NCBI RefSeq assembly: GCF_003284925.1
Contig: NZ_QMEX01000016.1
Location: forward strand, 1-51,981
DNA: 51,981 nt
Reading direction: 5' to 3'
From: Mycolicibacter senuensis
Lineage (GTDB): Bacteria; Actinomycetota; Actinomycetes; Mycobacteriales; Mycobacteriaceae
Under the pieces are notes generated by a model. The model was given only the letters and a program-made list of their open reading frames with translations, searched no databases and was not told the DNA's origin. A program made the translations under genes and the position numbers. Shown piece by piece: positions 1 to 7,728 of the stretch. Numbering within the stretch: position 1 is the first letter of the stretch; each line of letters starts with the position of its first letter.

Positions 1-1154
1 TGGGCGGGCAGGTTGGGGTCCTGGTTGCCGGTGATCGCATCGGGCAGGGTCAGCCGGGGCTCGCCGCCCTGGCCGGTCCGCGGGTAGGGCACCGGCAACG
101 GCGGGGTCGCGGGCTGCCCGGTAGGCGGATCGCTGCGCTGCGAGGGCAGCAATACGTTCGGGTCCAGCCCGAGGTCGGAGAATGCGGCGTCGACGAACGG
201 CTGAACGAACTGGCCCGGCAGCAGGTTCACCACATATGCCATGAAAAACGGCCCGTTGGCGACGCATTCACCCAGCGACATGGCGAAGCTGTTGAGCAGT
301 TTGATCGCCTTCTGCACCCGCTCCTTGCGGTTGTCGACGATCCCGAGGACCACGTTGAGTTTGTCCAGCGCGGGCTTGAGCTGCTGTTGGTTCTCGGCGA
401 TGAAGCCTTTCAGTTGCTGCGCCGCGGCCGACATGTTGCCCCAGATGTGGTCGAGGGCGGCGTTCTGTGTCCGCAGCTGCTCCAGCAGTGCGTTGGAGTC
501 CTTGACCAGGCTGACCACCTGGTCGGTGCGCTTGGCGAGCACCCCGGTGGCTTTGGCCGCGTTGTCGAGCAGGTTGCGCAGCTGCGCGTCGCGGGTGTCG
601 AGGGTGCGGGCGAACCGCGCCACGCCCTGCATGGCGTTCTTGAGATCCTCCGGGGTGTCGGCGAAGGTCTCCGCGAGGGTGGCCAGCGAAATCGAGAGCT
701 GGTCGGTGTTCAGCCCGCTGATCGTGGTGGTCAGATCCCCCAGAGCGTCCGGGAGCTGATAGGGCGAGACCGTCCGGTCCAGCGGTATGGCGCTCTCGAG
801 CCGGCCGGCGCCCCGGGGCCTGATGTCGAGGATCTTGGTGCCCAGGAAGCTCTTGGTCTTGATCGCCGCCTCGGTGCGCTCCCCCAGCTGGATGTTCTTG
901 GCGACGTTGAACGTGACCCGCACGCCCGGCCCTTCGAGCTCGATGGCCGACACCTTGCCCACCCCGTAGCCGGACACCTCTACACCGGCACCGCTGAACA
1001 ACCCACCGGCGTCGGCGAAATATGCTGAGTAGGTTTTGTTTTGGTTGAAGATCGGCAGCCTCTGGTAGTTCAGCGCCGTCAGCACCAGCGCCGCCACGGC
1101 GGCGATCCCGATCATGCCGATGAGGACGGGGTTGCGTTTGGAGAACGATTTCAT
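1..1154 (-). CDS. mceC: MceC-type mammalian-cell-entry protein (C-terminus off window)
   Basis: Periplasmic substrate-binding subunit of an Mce lipid importer. The start ATG (1154) lies inside the stop of mceB (ATGA overlap), so the two are translationally coupled. After a short basic N-terminus (MKSFSKRNPVLIG) comes one membrane anchor (about residues 8-27), then the MlaD/MCE domain with a Y-F-A-D-A-G-G-L start and G-x-G-V-G-K-V motif. A long helical Mce region follows (many Q/N/L heptads, about 130-300), then a proline-rich tail that is still open at base 1. The reading frame has no stop in the window, so the protein is partial. Family membership is clear; which numbered mce locus this is cannot be told. 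Confidence 0.9.
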   Translation of the reverse strand, partial: MKSFSKRNPVLIGMIGIAAVAALVLTALNYQRLPIFNQNKTYSAYFADAGGLFSGAGVEVSGYGVGKVSAIELEGPGVRVTFNVAKNIQLGERTEAAIKTKSFLGTKILDIRPRGAGRLESAIPLDRTVSPYQLPDALGDLTTTISGLNTDQLSISLATLAETFADTPEDLKNAMQGVARFARTLDTRDAQLRNLLDNAAKATGVLAKRTDQVVSLVKDSNALLEQLRTQNAALDHIWGNMSAAAQQLKGFIAENQQQLKPALDKLNVVLGIVDNRKERVQKAIKLLNSFAMSLGECVANGPFFMAYVVNLLPGQFVQPFVDAAFSDLGLDPNVLLPSQRSDPPTGQPATPPLPVPYPRTGQGGEPRLTLPDAITGNQDPNLPA

Positions 1155-2179
1155 TTCGGCGCGCACCGCCCGGTGTCCTGGCCGACGACTTTGACGTACA
1201 CCGGCTGGCCCCCTTTTCCGTTCACCTTGAGTACGACGTTGCAGATGTAGAACGAGAACCAGCCGCCGTCGGTCGCCTGGCGGTTGAGCACCTGGTACTT
1301 GTCCGGCAGCGTGTTGATCAGGTTGTCGAGGTACTCGTGGTCGTCCGCGGCGATGGTCGCGGTCCGGTCGGTCTCGTTGACGACCTTGCGGAACGGCTCG
1401 CGAGCCTGAGCCAGCAGGTCGGCGACCGAGCCCGCCGCGGCGTTGGTGTAGGCGACCGCGTTGGAGATGTCGGTCTTGCGTTCGGCCAGGCCGCGGACCA
1501 ACTGGGACAGCGACGTCACCGCCTTGTCGAACTGATCGGTCTGGTTGCCCAGCGAACCCAGCACCACATTGAGGTTGTCGATCACCTGTCCGATCAGCTG
1601 ATCCCGGTCGGCCAACGTGTTGGTCACCGCCGCCGCCTGGTCCAGGAACATCCCGATCGTGGGCCCCTGGCCCTGAAAGGCCTTGATGAACACCTCGCTG
1701 AGCTCGTTGACCTGCTCGGGGTTCAACGCGCGGAACAGCGGACGGAAACCGCCCAGCAGCGCGTCCAGATCGAGGGCGGGTTTGGTGCGCGCCAACGGAA
1801 TCGTCTGGCCGGCGTGCAGCGGCTTGACTCCCCCGGTCCCTTCCTCCAGTGCCACGTAGCGCCCGCCGAACAGGTCGTCGTAGCGGATCGCGACCTGGGT
1901 TCCCTCGGTGAGGATCACCGAGTTGTCGGCGGAGAAGGCGACCCGGACGGTCGCGTCGGGATTGACCGAAATCTCTTTGACCTTGCCGACCTCCACACCG
2001 GCGATCCGAACGAGGTCGTCCTTCTTCAGCCCGGTGACGTTGCTGAACTCGGCGTTGTAGGTCGTGCCGGCACCGAACCGGAACTCCCCGAAGATGGTCA
2101 GCAGCACGAACGAGCCGAACAGGCAGACGGTCAGGAAGACAGCCAGGCGCCACATCACGCCTTTGATGTTTTCCTGCAC
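1151..2179 (-). CDS. mceB: MceB-type mammalian-cell-entry protein
   Basis: 342 aa. Second Mce substrate-binding subunit. I chose the GTG at 2179 because AGGAG lies eight bases upstream and the protein then begins VQENIKGVMWRL, directly before the membrane anchor (about 8-28). The longer open frame upstream is arginine-rich, overlaps mceA out of frame and is not protein-like. The MCE domain (F-S-N-V-T-G-L-K-K-D-D-L-V-R-I-A-G-V-E-V) is at about 45-125, followed by the helical Mce domain and a C-terminal pair of cysteines (YICNVVL ... TGRCAPK). It sits 31 bases after mceA and overlaps mceC by 4 bases. Confidence 0.92.
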   Translation of the reverse strand: MQENIKGVMWRLAVFLTVCLFGSFVLLTIFGEFRFGAGTTYNAEFSNVTGLKKDDLVRIAGVEVGKVKEISVNPDATVRVAFSADNSVILTEGTQVAIRYDDLFGGRYVALEEGTGGVKPLHAGQTIPLARTKPALDLDALLGGFRPLFRALNPEQVNELSEVFIKAFQGQGPTIGMFLDQAAAVTNTLADRDQLIGQVIDNLNVVLGSLGNQTDQFDKAVTSLSQLVRGLAERKTDISNAVAYTNAAAGSVADLLAQAREPFRKVVNETDRTATIAADDHEYLDNLINTLPDKYQVLNRQATDGGWFSFYICNVVLKVNGKGGQPVYVKVVGQDTGRCAPK

Positions 2180-2210
2180 GGCTGTTCTCCTGTCTCGAGG
2201 TCGTCGGCGA

Positions 2211-3590
2211 TCACGGTGGCGGTGGTGGACCCGGTTCGGCGGGCGGGGGCGGTGGGCCGGGCTCGGCCGGCGGCACGCCCGGCCACAGTGGGACACCACC
2301 CGGCCCGTACAGCGGCGCGCCGTAGGGCGGGGCCCCCGGGTAGGGGATCGGTCCGGGTGCCGGCCCGCCGAAGTAGCGAATGCTCGGCGGCTCCGGCACC
2401 GCACGGGTCACCGGGAAGTAGTCGGCCCAGCCCGGGAAACCGATGCCCCAGTTGGGTCGGAGGTCCAGGCCGGTACCCCAACCGACATTCATGATTTGCT
2501 TGCGGACCGGCCAGTTCTGGGTCGGGTCGGGCAGCGATCCGCACCCCGGCTTGCCGCCGGGGCCGCCCTTGGCGGCGACGATGGGCAAGTTGTCCGGATA
2601 CTTGTAGGGTTCGTTGCCCCCCAGCAGCCCGATGTCGAACTCGAACCCCTGGCCGCTGGTGCCGCCGCCGAACCCTCGACGCCCACCGTTGTCGAGGAAC
2701 CACTGGGCGCCCTGCATCATGCAGGTGTATGCCGGGCTGTACTTGTGCAACAGCTCGGTGGTCGGTTCCAGGGTGTTGACCGCGGAGACCAGATTGTCCT
2801 TGCTGGCGCCGAGCAGGTCGGTGCCGGCTCTGGAGAACCCGATCGTGTGGAGCAGCAGGCTGTCCAGCGAGTTTGAGTGGTCCACAATCGTGGTGCTGGT
2901 GGTGCTGGCGGCGTTGAGGATCGTCACGATGTCCTCGGCGGCCGCGGCGTAAGTGTCGCTGAGCTTGCCGAAGGCCCGCCAGTCCTGCCGGAAGGTCTCG
3001 TTGCGCGAGTTCAGCGCCTGCAACACCTCGTTGAGGTCGGTGGTGGCCTGACCCATCCGCTCACCTTGTCCGCGCACGCCATCGGCCACCGCGGTCAGTA
3101 CGGCGTTCAGCTTCAGCGGGTCGATCATCTTGAGCAGGTCGACCACGTTCTCGAAGACGGTGTTGACCTCGGTGCTGGCATTCTTCGAATGCAGCACCGC
3201 GCCGGCGGCCAGCCGGGCGGGGCTCGGCTTGTCGGGATAGACCAGCTCAACGAATTTGGCGCCGAACGCCGTGGTGGCCTTGACCCGCGCCTCGATGTTG
3301 GCCGGGATGTAGCGAATCTGGTCGGGGTCGATCTCCAACGTCAGGCTGGCAGATTCCTTGCCGCCACTGATCGCAGCGACCCGGCCCACCTGGACCCCGC
3401 GCAGCGCGACCTTGGAGCCGGGCTCCATCACCAACCCCGCCCGATCCGATTTCAGGGTCACCGGGACAACGGACTGGAAAGTGTTGTTGAACGTTGCCGC
3501 CGTGACGAACAGGAACACACCGATGGCCGCGAGCAGGATCAGCGTCCACCATGCGGTGTGGATGCGATGCTCTCCGGGACGGGTTTCCAT
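2211..3590 (-). CDS. mceA: MceA-type mammalian-cell-entry protein with proline-rich tail
   Basis: 459 aa. First Mce subunit of the operon. N-terminal anchor at about 14-33 (TAWWTLILLAAIGVFLFVTA), MCE domain about 40-120 with the V-A-L-R-G-V-Q-V-G-R-V motif, helical region to about 270, then a glycine/proline-rich extracytoplasmic tail. The last 60 residues alternate proline, glycine and alanine and end in two P5 runs, the sort of extended tail often found in MceA/MceF proteins. Starts 4 bases after the yrbEB stop. Mce proteins are thought to form hexameric tunnels for lipids on a YrbE/ATPase core; that role is inferred from the family. Confidence 0.93.
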   Translation of the reverse strand: METRPGEHRIHTAWWTLILLAAIGVFLFVTAATFNNTFQSVVPVTLKSDRAGLVMEPGSKVALRGVQVGRVAAISGGKESASLTLEIDPDQIRYIPANIEARVKATTAFGAKFVELVYPDKPSPARLAAGAVLHSKNASTEVNTVFENVVDLLKMIDPLKLNAVLTAVADGVRGQGERMGQATTDLNEVLQALNSRNETFRQDWRAFGKLSDTYAAAAEDIVTILNAASTTSTTIVDHSNSLDSLLLHTIGFSRAGTDLLGASKDNLVSAVNTLEPTTELLHKYSPAYTCMMQGAQWFLDNGGRRGFGGGTSGQGFEFDIGLLGGNEPYKYPDNLPIVAAKGGPGGKPGCGSLPDPTQNWPVRKQIMNVGWGTGLDLRPNWGIGFPGWADYFPVTRAVPEPPSIRYFGGPAPGPIPYPGAPPYGAPLYGPGGVPLWPGVPPAEPGPPPPPAEPGPPPPP

Positions 3591-3594
3591 GTCG

Positions 3595-4449
3595 CTAGCT
3601 CGCCAGGTGGAAGTTGCCGGACTGGCCGTACACAGCGAGCGTGATCATCACGATCACCATGGCCGCGATCACCATCGAGGTGCGCACAGCTCGACCCACT
3701 GCCTCTCCGACGCCGGCCGGTCCGCCGCCGGCGGTGTAGCCGTAGTAGGTGTGCACCAGCATGATCACGACGGTGATCGCAACCGACTGGAAGAAGGACC
3801 AGATCATGTCGCGGGAGCTGAGGAAGGTGTTGAAGTAATGGTCGTAGACACCGGATCCCTGCCCGTAGATGGCTACGGTGCCGGCACGGGATGCCAAGAA
3901 CGCCATCATGATCGCCACGCAGTACAGCGGGATCACCACCACCACGCCGGCCACCACCCGGGTAGAGGCCAGGTAGCTGACGCTGCGGATGCCGATCACC
4001 TCCAGCGCGTCGATCTCCTCGTTGATCCGCATCGCCCCGATCTGGGCGGTGGCTCCGGCACCGATGGTGGCCGACAGTGCGACCGAGGCCGTTCCGGGAA
4101 CGATGAGCCGGACATTGAAGTATGCCGACGCGAAGCCCGTCAAAGCCTCAAGCCCGATAGAGGCGAACTGGTTGTATCCCTGCACTGCCACCAGCGCTCC
4201 GGTAGTCATCGTCAGGAAACCAACGATCACGATGGTCCCGCCGATCATCGCCAACGCCGCTGTGCCCATACCCATTTGGGCGATCAGGCGCAATAGTTCG
4301 CTCGGGTAACTCCGGACGGCGTCGGGAATCGCCTGCAACGTGGTGGCATAGAACCGGGTCTGCGATCCGACCCTGTTCCACTCGTGCACCAGGTTGTCGA
4401 TTCTGCGCCGCACTTGCGGATGGAGACTGCTGGGGATGGAAAGCGTCAT
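3595..4449 (-). CDS. yrbEB: YrbEB, MlaE-type permease of Mce transporter
   Basis: 284 aa, normal for the family. Inner-membrane permease subunit of an Mce lipid importer, paired with YrbEA. Five or so hydrophobic segments (about 60-85, 95-115, 165-200, 215-235, 250-275). Typical MlaE signatures are visible: G-A-T-A-Q-I-G-A-M-R-I-N-E-E-I-D-A-L at about 140-158, and G-G-G-P-A-G-V-G-E-A-V near 225-240, the loop that contacts the Mlk ATPase. Start ATG at 4449, nine bases after the yrbEA stop. Confidence 0.95.
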   Translation of the reverse strand: MTLSIPSSLHPQVRRRIDNLVHEWNRVGSQTRFYATTLQAIPDAVRSYPSELLRLIAQMGMGTAALAMIGGTIVIVGFLTMTTGALVAVQGYNQFASIGLEALTGFASAYFNVRLIVPGTASVALSATIGAGATAQIGAMRINEEIDALEVIGIRSVSYLASTRVVAGVVVVIPLYCVAIMMAFLASRAGTVAIYGQGSGVYDHYFNTFLSSRDMIWSFFQSVAITVVIMLVHTYYGYTAGGGPAGVGEAVGRAVRTSMVIAAMVIVMITLAVYGQSGNFHLAS

Positions 4450-4458
4450 GGGTTCGCC

Positions 4459-5382
4459 TCACTGCACCGTGAACTGAATGCCGACGGCGGTCACGATGAT
4501 GTTGATCAGGAACAACACCATGAAGGTGAACACCACGGTCTCGTTGACCGCGTTGCCGACACCGGCTGGGCCGCCACCGACGGAAATGCCCTTGTAGCAG
4601 GCGATCAAGCCCGCTGCCATTCCGAACAGTGTCGCCTTGACCATCGAGACGATGACATCGCCAGCTCCGGTCAACGTCGTCAGTCCGGTCACGAACGCTC
4701 CCGGCGAGATGTGCTGGATGTAGACACTGAACAGGTACGAGCCGGTCAGTCCCATCATGGTGACTGCCCCGCCCAGCGCCAGGGACACGGTGGTCGCGGC
4801 CAGCACCCGCGGAACAACAAGCGATTGAATCGGATTGACGCCCATGACACGAAGCGCGTCGAGTTCCTCGCGGATGGTCCGCGCCCCCAGGTCGGCGCAC
4901 ATCGCCGTGGACCCGGCCCCAGAGACCACCAAAACCGTTACTACCGGGCCGATCTGGTTCACCGTCGCGATCGCCGAACCGGTTCCGGAGAAGTCCCCGG
5001 CGCCGATATCGGTCAGCAGGATGTTGAAGATGAACGTCAGCAACACCGCGTACGGGATGGTCATCATTACCGCCGGCAGCACCGAAACCCTTGCCACGAA
5101 CCAGGTCTGCAGCAGGTATTCGCGCCAGGCGAAGGGCGGCCGCACCATCAATACGAAGGTGTCAAGTGTCATCGCGAAGAAGTCACCCACCGCACGCAGC
5201 GGTTTGGCCAGCGGATCCAGCGTCGGCAACATCGTCGACAACGCGCCGCCGGTGTCGTCGGGGCATGGCCCCGCCACTTCGATCGCCGCGGTGGTGTGGA
5301 TTGCGGCGTCCGTGGGTATCGGGCCGGTGGGGGCATCCTCACCCGCGGCTACCGTCAGAGAGTCACGCTCGGTCAATGACAC
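4459..5382 (-). CDS. yrbEA: YrbEA, MlaE-type permease of Mce transporter (start uncertain)
   Basis: About 307 aa from the GTG at 5382. MlaE signatures: C-A-D-L-G-A-R-T-I-R-E-E-L-D-A-L-R-V-M-G and G-G-G-P-A-G-V-G-N-A-V-N-E-T-V-V. The family body starts only at the ATG at 5232 (MLPTLDPLAKPL), giving 257 aa, the usual length. The extra 50 residues are acidic, threonine/proline-rich and have coding-like composition. No good ribosome binding site precedes TTG 5427, GTG 5382 or ATG 5232; a TAGCGT about 8 bases before 5382 would allow a leaderless message. First gene of the mce operon, divergent from a TetR gene. Confidence 0.9.
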   Translation of the reverse strand: MSLTERDSLTVAAGEDAPTGPIPTDAAIHTTAAIEVAGPCPDDTGGALSTMLPTLDPLAKPLRAVGDFFAMTLDTFVLMVRPPFAWREYLLQTWFVARVSVLPAVMMTIPYAVLLTFIFNILLTDIGAGDFSGTGSAIATVNQIGPVVTVLVVSGAGSTAMCADLGARTIREELDALRVMGVNPIQSLVVPRVLAATTVSLALGGAVTMMGLTGSYLFSVYIQHISPGAFVTGLTTLTGAGDVIVSMVKATLFGMAAGLIACYKGISVGGGPAGVGNAVNETVVFTFMVLFLINIIVTAVGIQFTVQ

Positions 5383-5594
5383 ATTACGAGACGCTATCGG
5401 CGCGCGCAGACCGTAACCACATACCAAAGGAGGAGGTTCGGCTACCGTTGGAGATAACTTCTTCGATGGTCTCCGGATCCGCGCGTAGGCGGTCGGCTGC
5501 TTGACCTCAGATTACGGCACGCGCCGCTGCCGTGGCGACATCGTTCGGCGTAACCTTCGTCACCAGAGTGCATCGTGATTCACAGACTGACTCG

Positions 5595-5624
5595 TTAACA
5601 CGCAGGTGGTGTTCGGTGCATAAT
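5595..5624 (+). promoter_or_regulatory. Promoter with embedded inverted repeat in front of the TetR gene
   Basis: TTAACA (5595-5600) and CATAAT (5619-5624) are 18 bases apart, a good sigma-A-like pair reading toward the TetR gene. Between them lies the inverted repeat AACAC-N7-GTGTT (5597-5613), placed where a bound repressor would block polymerase. It probably serves autoregulation and may also control the divergent mce operon. Seen in sequence; binding is inferred. Confidence 0.5.
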
Positions 5625-5653
5625 AAGCGTCGAACCACTTAGGAGGTGTAACC

Positions 5654-6259
5654 ATCGTCGCTGCACCGCGGGGCACCCACGAGCCCCACGCCCGCATCCG
5701 CGATCCGGAGCGCAAGAGTCGGATACTGGCCGCGGCAGCAGATCTGGTTGCCCGCAAGGGCTTTCACACCGTGTCGATCGCCGAGATCGGTGCCGCCGCG
5801 GGGATCACCGGCTCAGGGGTATACCGACACTTCGACAGCAAATCGGCGGTGCTCGTCGCGCTGTTCGATCAGGTGATCGATGATTTGCTCCGCGAGGAGC
5901 AGGAGATCCTGGACACCACCAGCGATCTAGGCCAGGCGCTGGACCGGCTCATCGCCGGTCAGGTCGAATTCGTCGTGGGCGATCGCGAACTGGCCCAGGT
6001 CTACCATCACGAGATCAACAACCTGCCCGAGGAAGACCGCCGGCGGCTGCGCCGCAAGCAGCGACTGTACCTGGAGGAATGGGTTCACCTGGCCAGCGAG
6101 CTGCACGGCGACCTGTCCGACAGTGACGCACGCGTCGTGGTGCACGCCGCGATCGGGGCGATTCAGTCAACGCTGTTTCATGACAGCGGCCTGGCTCCGG
6201 AGCGGCTGCGGGTGTTGCTCACCGCGGCCGCCCGCACGGTCCTCGGCGTTACCGGCTGA
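5654..6259 (+). CDS. TetR/AcrR-family regulator, divergent from mce; non-canonical start
   Basis: About 201 aa. The helix-turn-helix is clear: R-K-S-R-I-L-A-A-A-A-D-L-V-A-R-K-G-F-H-T, then S-I-A-E-I-G-A-A-A-G-I-T-G-S-G-V-Y-R-H-F. Helix 1 lies upstream of the first ordinary start codon (GTG 5771), so translation must begin earlier. A strong AGGAGG (5641-5646) is followed seven bases later by ATC (5654), and no in-frame ATG, GTG or TTG exists between the preceding stop (5624-5626) and 5771. I therefore place the start at ATC, or at what was once ATG. The ligand domain (residues 60-200) is acidic and helical. Likely local regulator of the mce operon, ligand probably lipid or acyl-CoA (inferred). 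Confidence 0.8.
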   Translation: MVAAPRGTHEPHARIRDPERKSRILAAAADLVARKGFHTVSIAEIGAAAGITGSGVYRHFDSKSAVLVALFDQVIDDLLREEQEILDTTSDLGQALDRLIAGQVEFVVGDRELAQVYHHEINNLPEEDRRRLRRKQRLYLEEWVHLASELHGDLSDSDARVVVHAAIGAIQSTLFHDSGLAPERLRVLLTAAARTVLGVTG

Positions 6260-6453
6260 CGGTGCGACCCGAAGCACCGCGTCGCACACATGGCGGGAAG
6301 TTGCGTTGCACAACGGCTTGCGACGCCGAAACGTACGGACCAGCAGCGGTTCCCGTGACCGCGAAGTCGACCCGCACGTTCGCCAGGTTGAGGCGAGGCC
6401 CCCGCTTCGGCCGAACAGTTTGTACTGTCGACCTGCATCACCCAATGCCTAAT
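6260..6453. other. Short intergenic stretch, nothing recognised
   Basis: Convergent spacer between the TetR gene (+) and the epoxide-hydrolase-like gene (-). No strong hairpin with a T run and no coding signal seen. Confidence 0.4.
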
Positions 6454-6879
6454 TCAGCAATGCCTGGGCAAAGCCAGAAATTCACGCATATCCCAGTAGT
6501 CACGCCAGTAGGCGACTCGGTTGTCGTCATCGAGTCGCATCACGCCGGCCACCGGCAGAGAGATGAATCGGTCGCCGTGCGAATTGACTAGATGATCGAT
6601 GCGTTCGCTATACGCGAAGGGGCCGCAGCGGCCTAGGTTAAGCACTTCGACCTCAATGGTTGCCAAGCCGTGGCTAGCACGGAACCCCTCGAGCAACGCG
6701 ATGGCTTCCTCTGCGCCATGCGCGGTGGCGATTGGTTCGGGTCCGGCGATCCACACTCCGGAATCGCCCAGCAATGCGCGAAAGGACTCGCACGTCTCCT
6801 CGAAGCTGATCGACCAGCGCTGGAACAATGCCAAAATATGCGGATCATCAGAGTTTTGCGCGGGCTTTGCGTGGTTCAT
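6454..6879 (-). CDS. Limonene-epoxide-hydrolase-like SnoaL-fold protein
   Basis: 141 aa. ATG 6879 chosen because AAGGAGG stands eight bases before it. Single alpha+beta-barrel domain. It carries the residues expected of limonene-1,2-epoxide hydrolases: R93-x-D95 in S-E-R-I-D-H and D127 in W-R-D-Y-W-D, matching the Arg-Asp-Asp site of that family. Known members open epoxides of terpenes, polyethers or sterols; substrate here is unknown. It is the last gene of an operon with two membrane proteins (27 bases after the second), which suggests a hydrophobic substrate. Family fairly sure, reaction inferred. Confidence 0.75.
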   Translation of the reverse strand: MNHAKPAQNSDDPHILALFQRWSISFEETCESFRALLGDSGVWIAGPEPIATAHGAEEAIALLEGFRASHGLATIEVEVLNLGRCGPFAYSERIDHLVNSHGDRFISLPVAGVMRLDDDNRVAYWRDYWDMREFLALPRHC

Positions 6880-6906
6880 CGTGACGTCCTCCTTAACCAT
6901 GGCTCG

Positions 6907-7728
6907 TTAATGGGTGCTGCTCAGAGTGGCATCGACAGCTTCTCGACGACGCTGTGCGGCAAGCAGAGACTGAGACGACCACCAAAGTCCTGTCGCTGCT
7001 AGTCCGACGCTGGCGAATGCACTCAGGAACAGCAACATTGTGTCGGGGTTCGGTGACGAGTTTTGCAATATCAGTGTGGGGAACCCTGCGCCGAGCGTCT
7101 CGAATGCAAAGTTGCACGGGAAGATCGCAAACAACGCGAGGCAATGGGCCTGCTTAGTGGCGTAGACGCTGAGCAGGGCCGCCAATACTGCAAAGCCAGT
7201 GATCTGGACACCTTCCATGAAACCGATGAACAGCGGGTAATTGAACAGTCGCCACGGCGATTCGCCGTAGTAAACGTATAAACCGAGGTTGATAGCGGTT
7301 GTTTCGAACATCGTCGTAGTCAATGCCGTCAGCCCGGCAAACTTGAACACCTGCACCAGCGTGACCGCTTTCGCCAACGACCTGTACATCAACAGGGCGG
7401 GCATTCCGAACACCATCACATAGGCAGGCATCACCCAAACGGGTTGCGGCAGGCCGAAACTGGTGAACAGCGTCCACTGCTGGCCGGCGTCGAGCCAGAG
7501 CAAATGGTAGGTGATGTCATACATCGGTTCGATCAGGCTGCCGACCGCGACCGCGAGGACCAGCACGACGGGGAAGATCGTCCGCTCTCGGCGTGCCATT
7601 GAAACCGCATATATGGACAACAGGGCGGTGCCACCCCACAAGACAAACGTCGCAACCGCCTGCATCGTCGTGTTGAGAGGTAGGTCGTATGGGGGGCTCG
7701 GCGGCTGGGGCGGGACGAACTCGCTCAT
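6907..7728 (-). CDS. Polytopic membrane protein of unknown function, paralog B
   Basis: 273 aa with about seven or eight hydrophobic segments and a charged C-terminal tail (RRREAVDATLSSTH). Not recognised. It is a clear paralog of the preceding gene: both share E-P-x-Y-D at the end of segment 2, F-G-x-P-Q-P-x-W, F-E-x-x-x-I-N with Y-x-Y-Y-G, N-Y-P-x-x-I-x-x-x-E-x-x-Q-I, and G-A-G-[FW]-P. Conserved acidic, Asn and Tyr residues inside or next to membrane helices suggest an enzyme active site or ligand pocket rather than a simple scaffold. ATG overlaps the stop of paralog A (ATGA). Confidence 0.8.
   Translation of the reverse strand: MSEFVPPQPPSPPYDLPLNTTMQAVATFVLWGGTALLSIYAVSMARRERTIFPVVLVLAVAVGSLIEPMYDITYHLLWLDAGQQWTLFTSFGLPQPVWVMPAYVMVFGMPALLMYRSLAKAVTLVQVFKFAGLTALTTTMFETTAINLGLYVYYGESPWRLFNYPLFIGFMEGVQITGFAVLAALLSVYATKQAHCLALFAIFPCNFAFETLGAGFPTLILQNSSPNPDTMLLFLSAFASVGLAATGLWWSSQSLLAAQRRREAVDATLSSTH

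Noticed and set aside
387..1028. Long plus-strand open frames over mceC and mceB
   Set aside because: They are shadows of high-GC coding sequence on the other strand, with His/Arg/Gly-rich translations and no family motif.
2180..2404. 75-residue N-terminal extension of mceB
   Set aside because: It is arginine/proline-rich, antiparallel in logic to no known Mce domain, overlaps mceA coding sequence in another frame, and a GTG with a good ribosome site gives the normal N-terminus.
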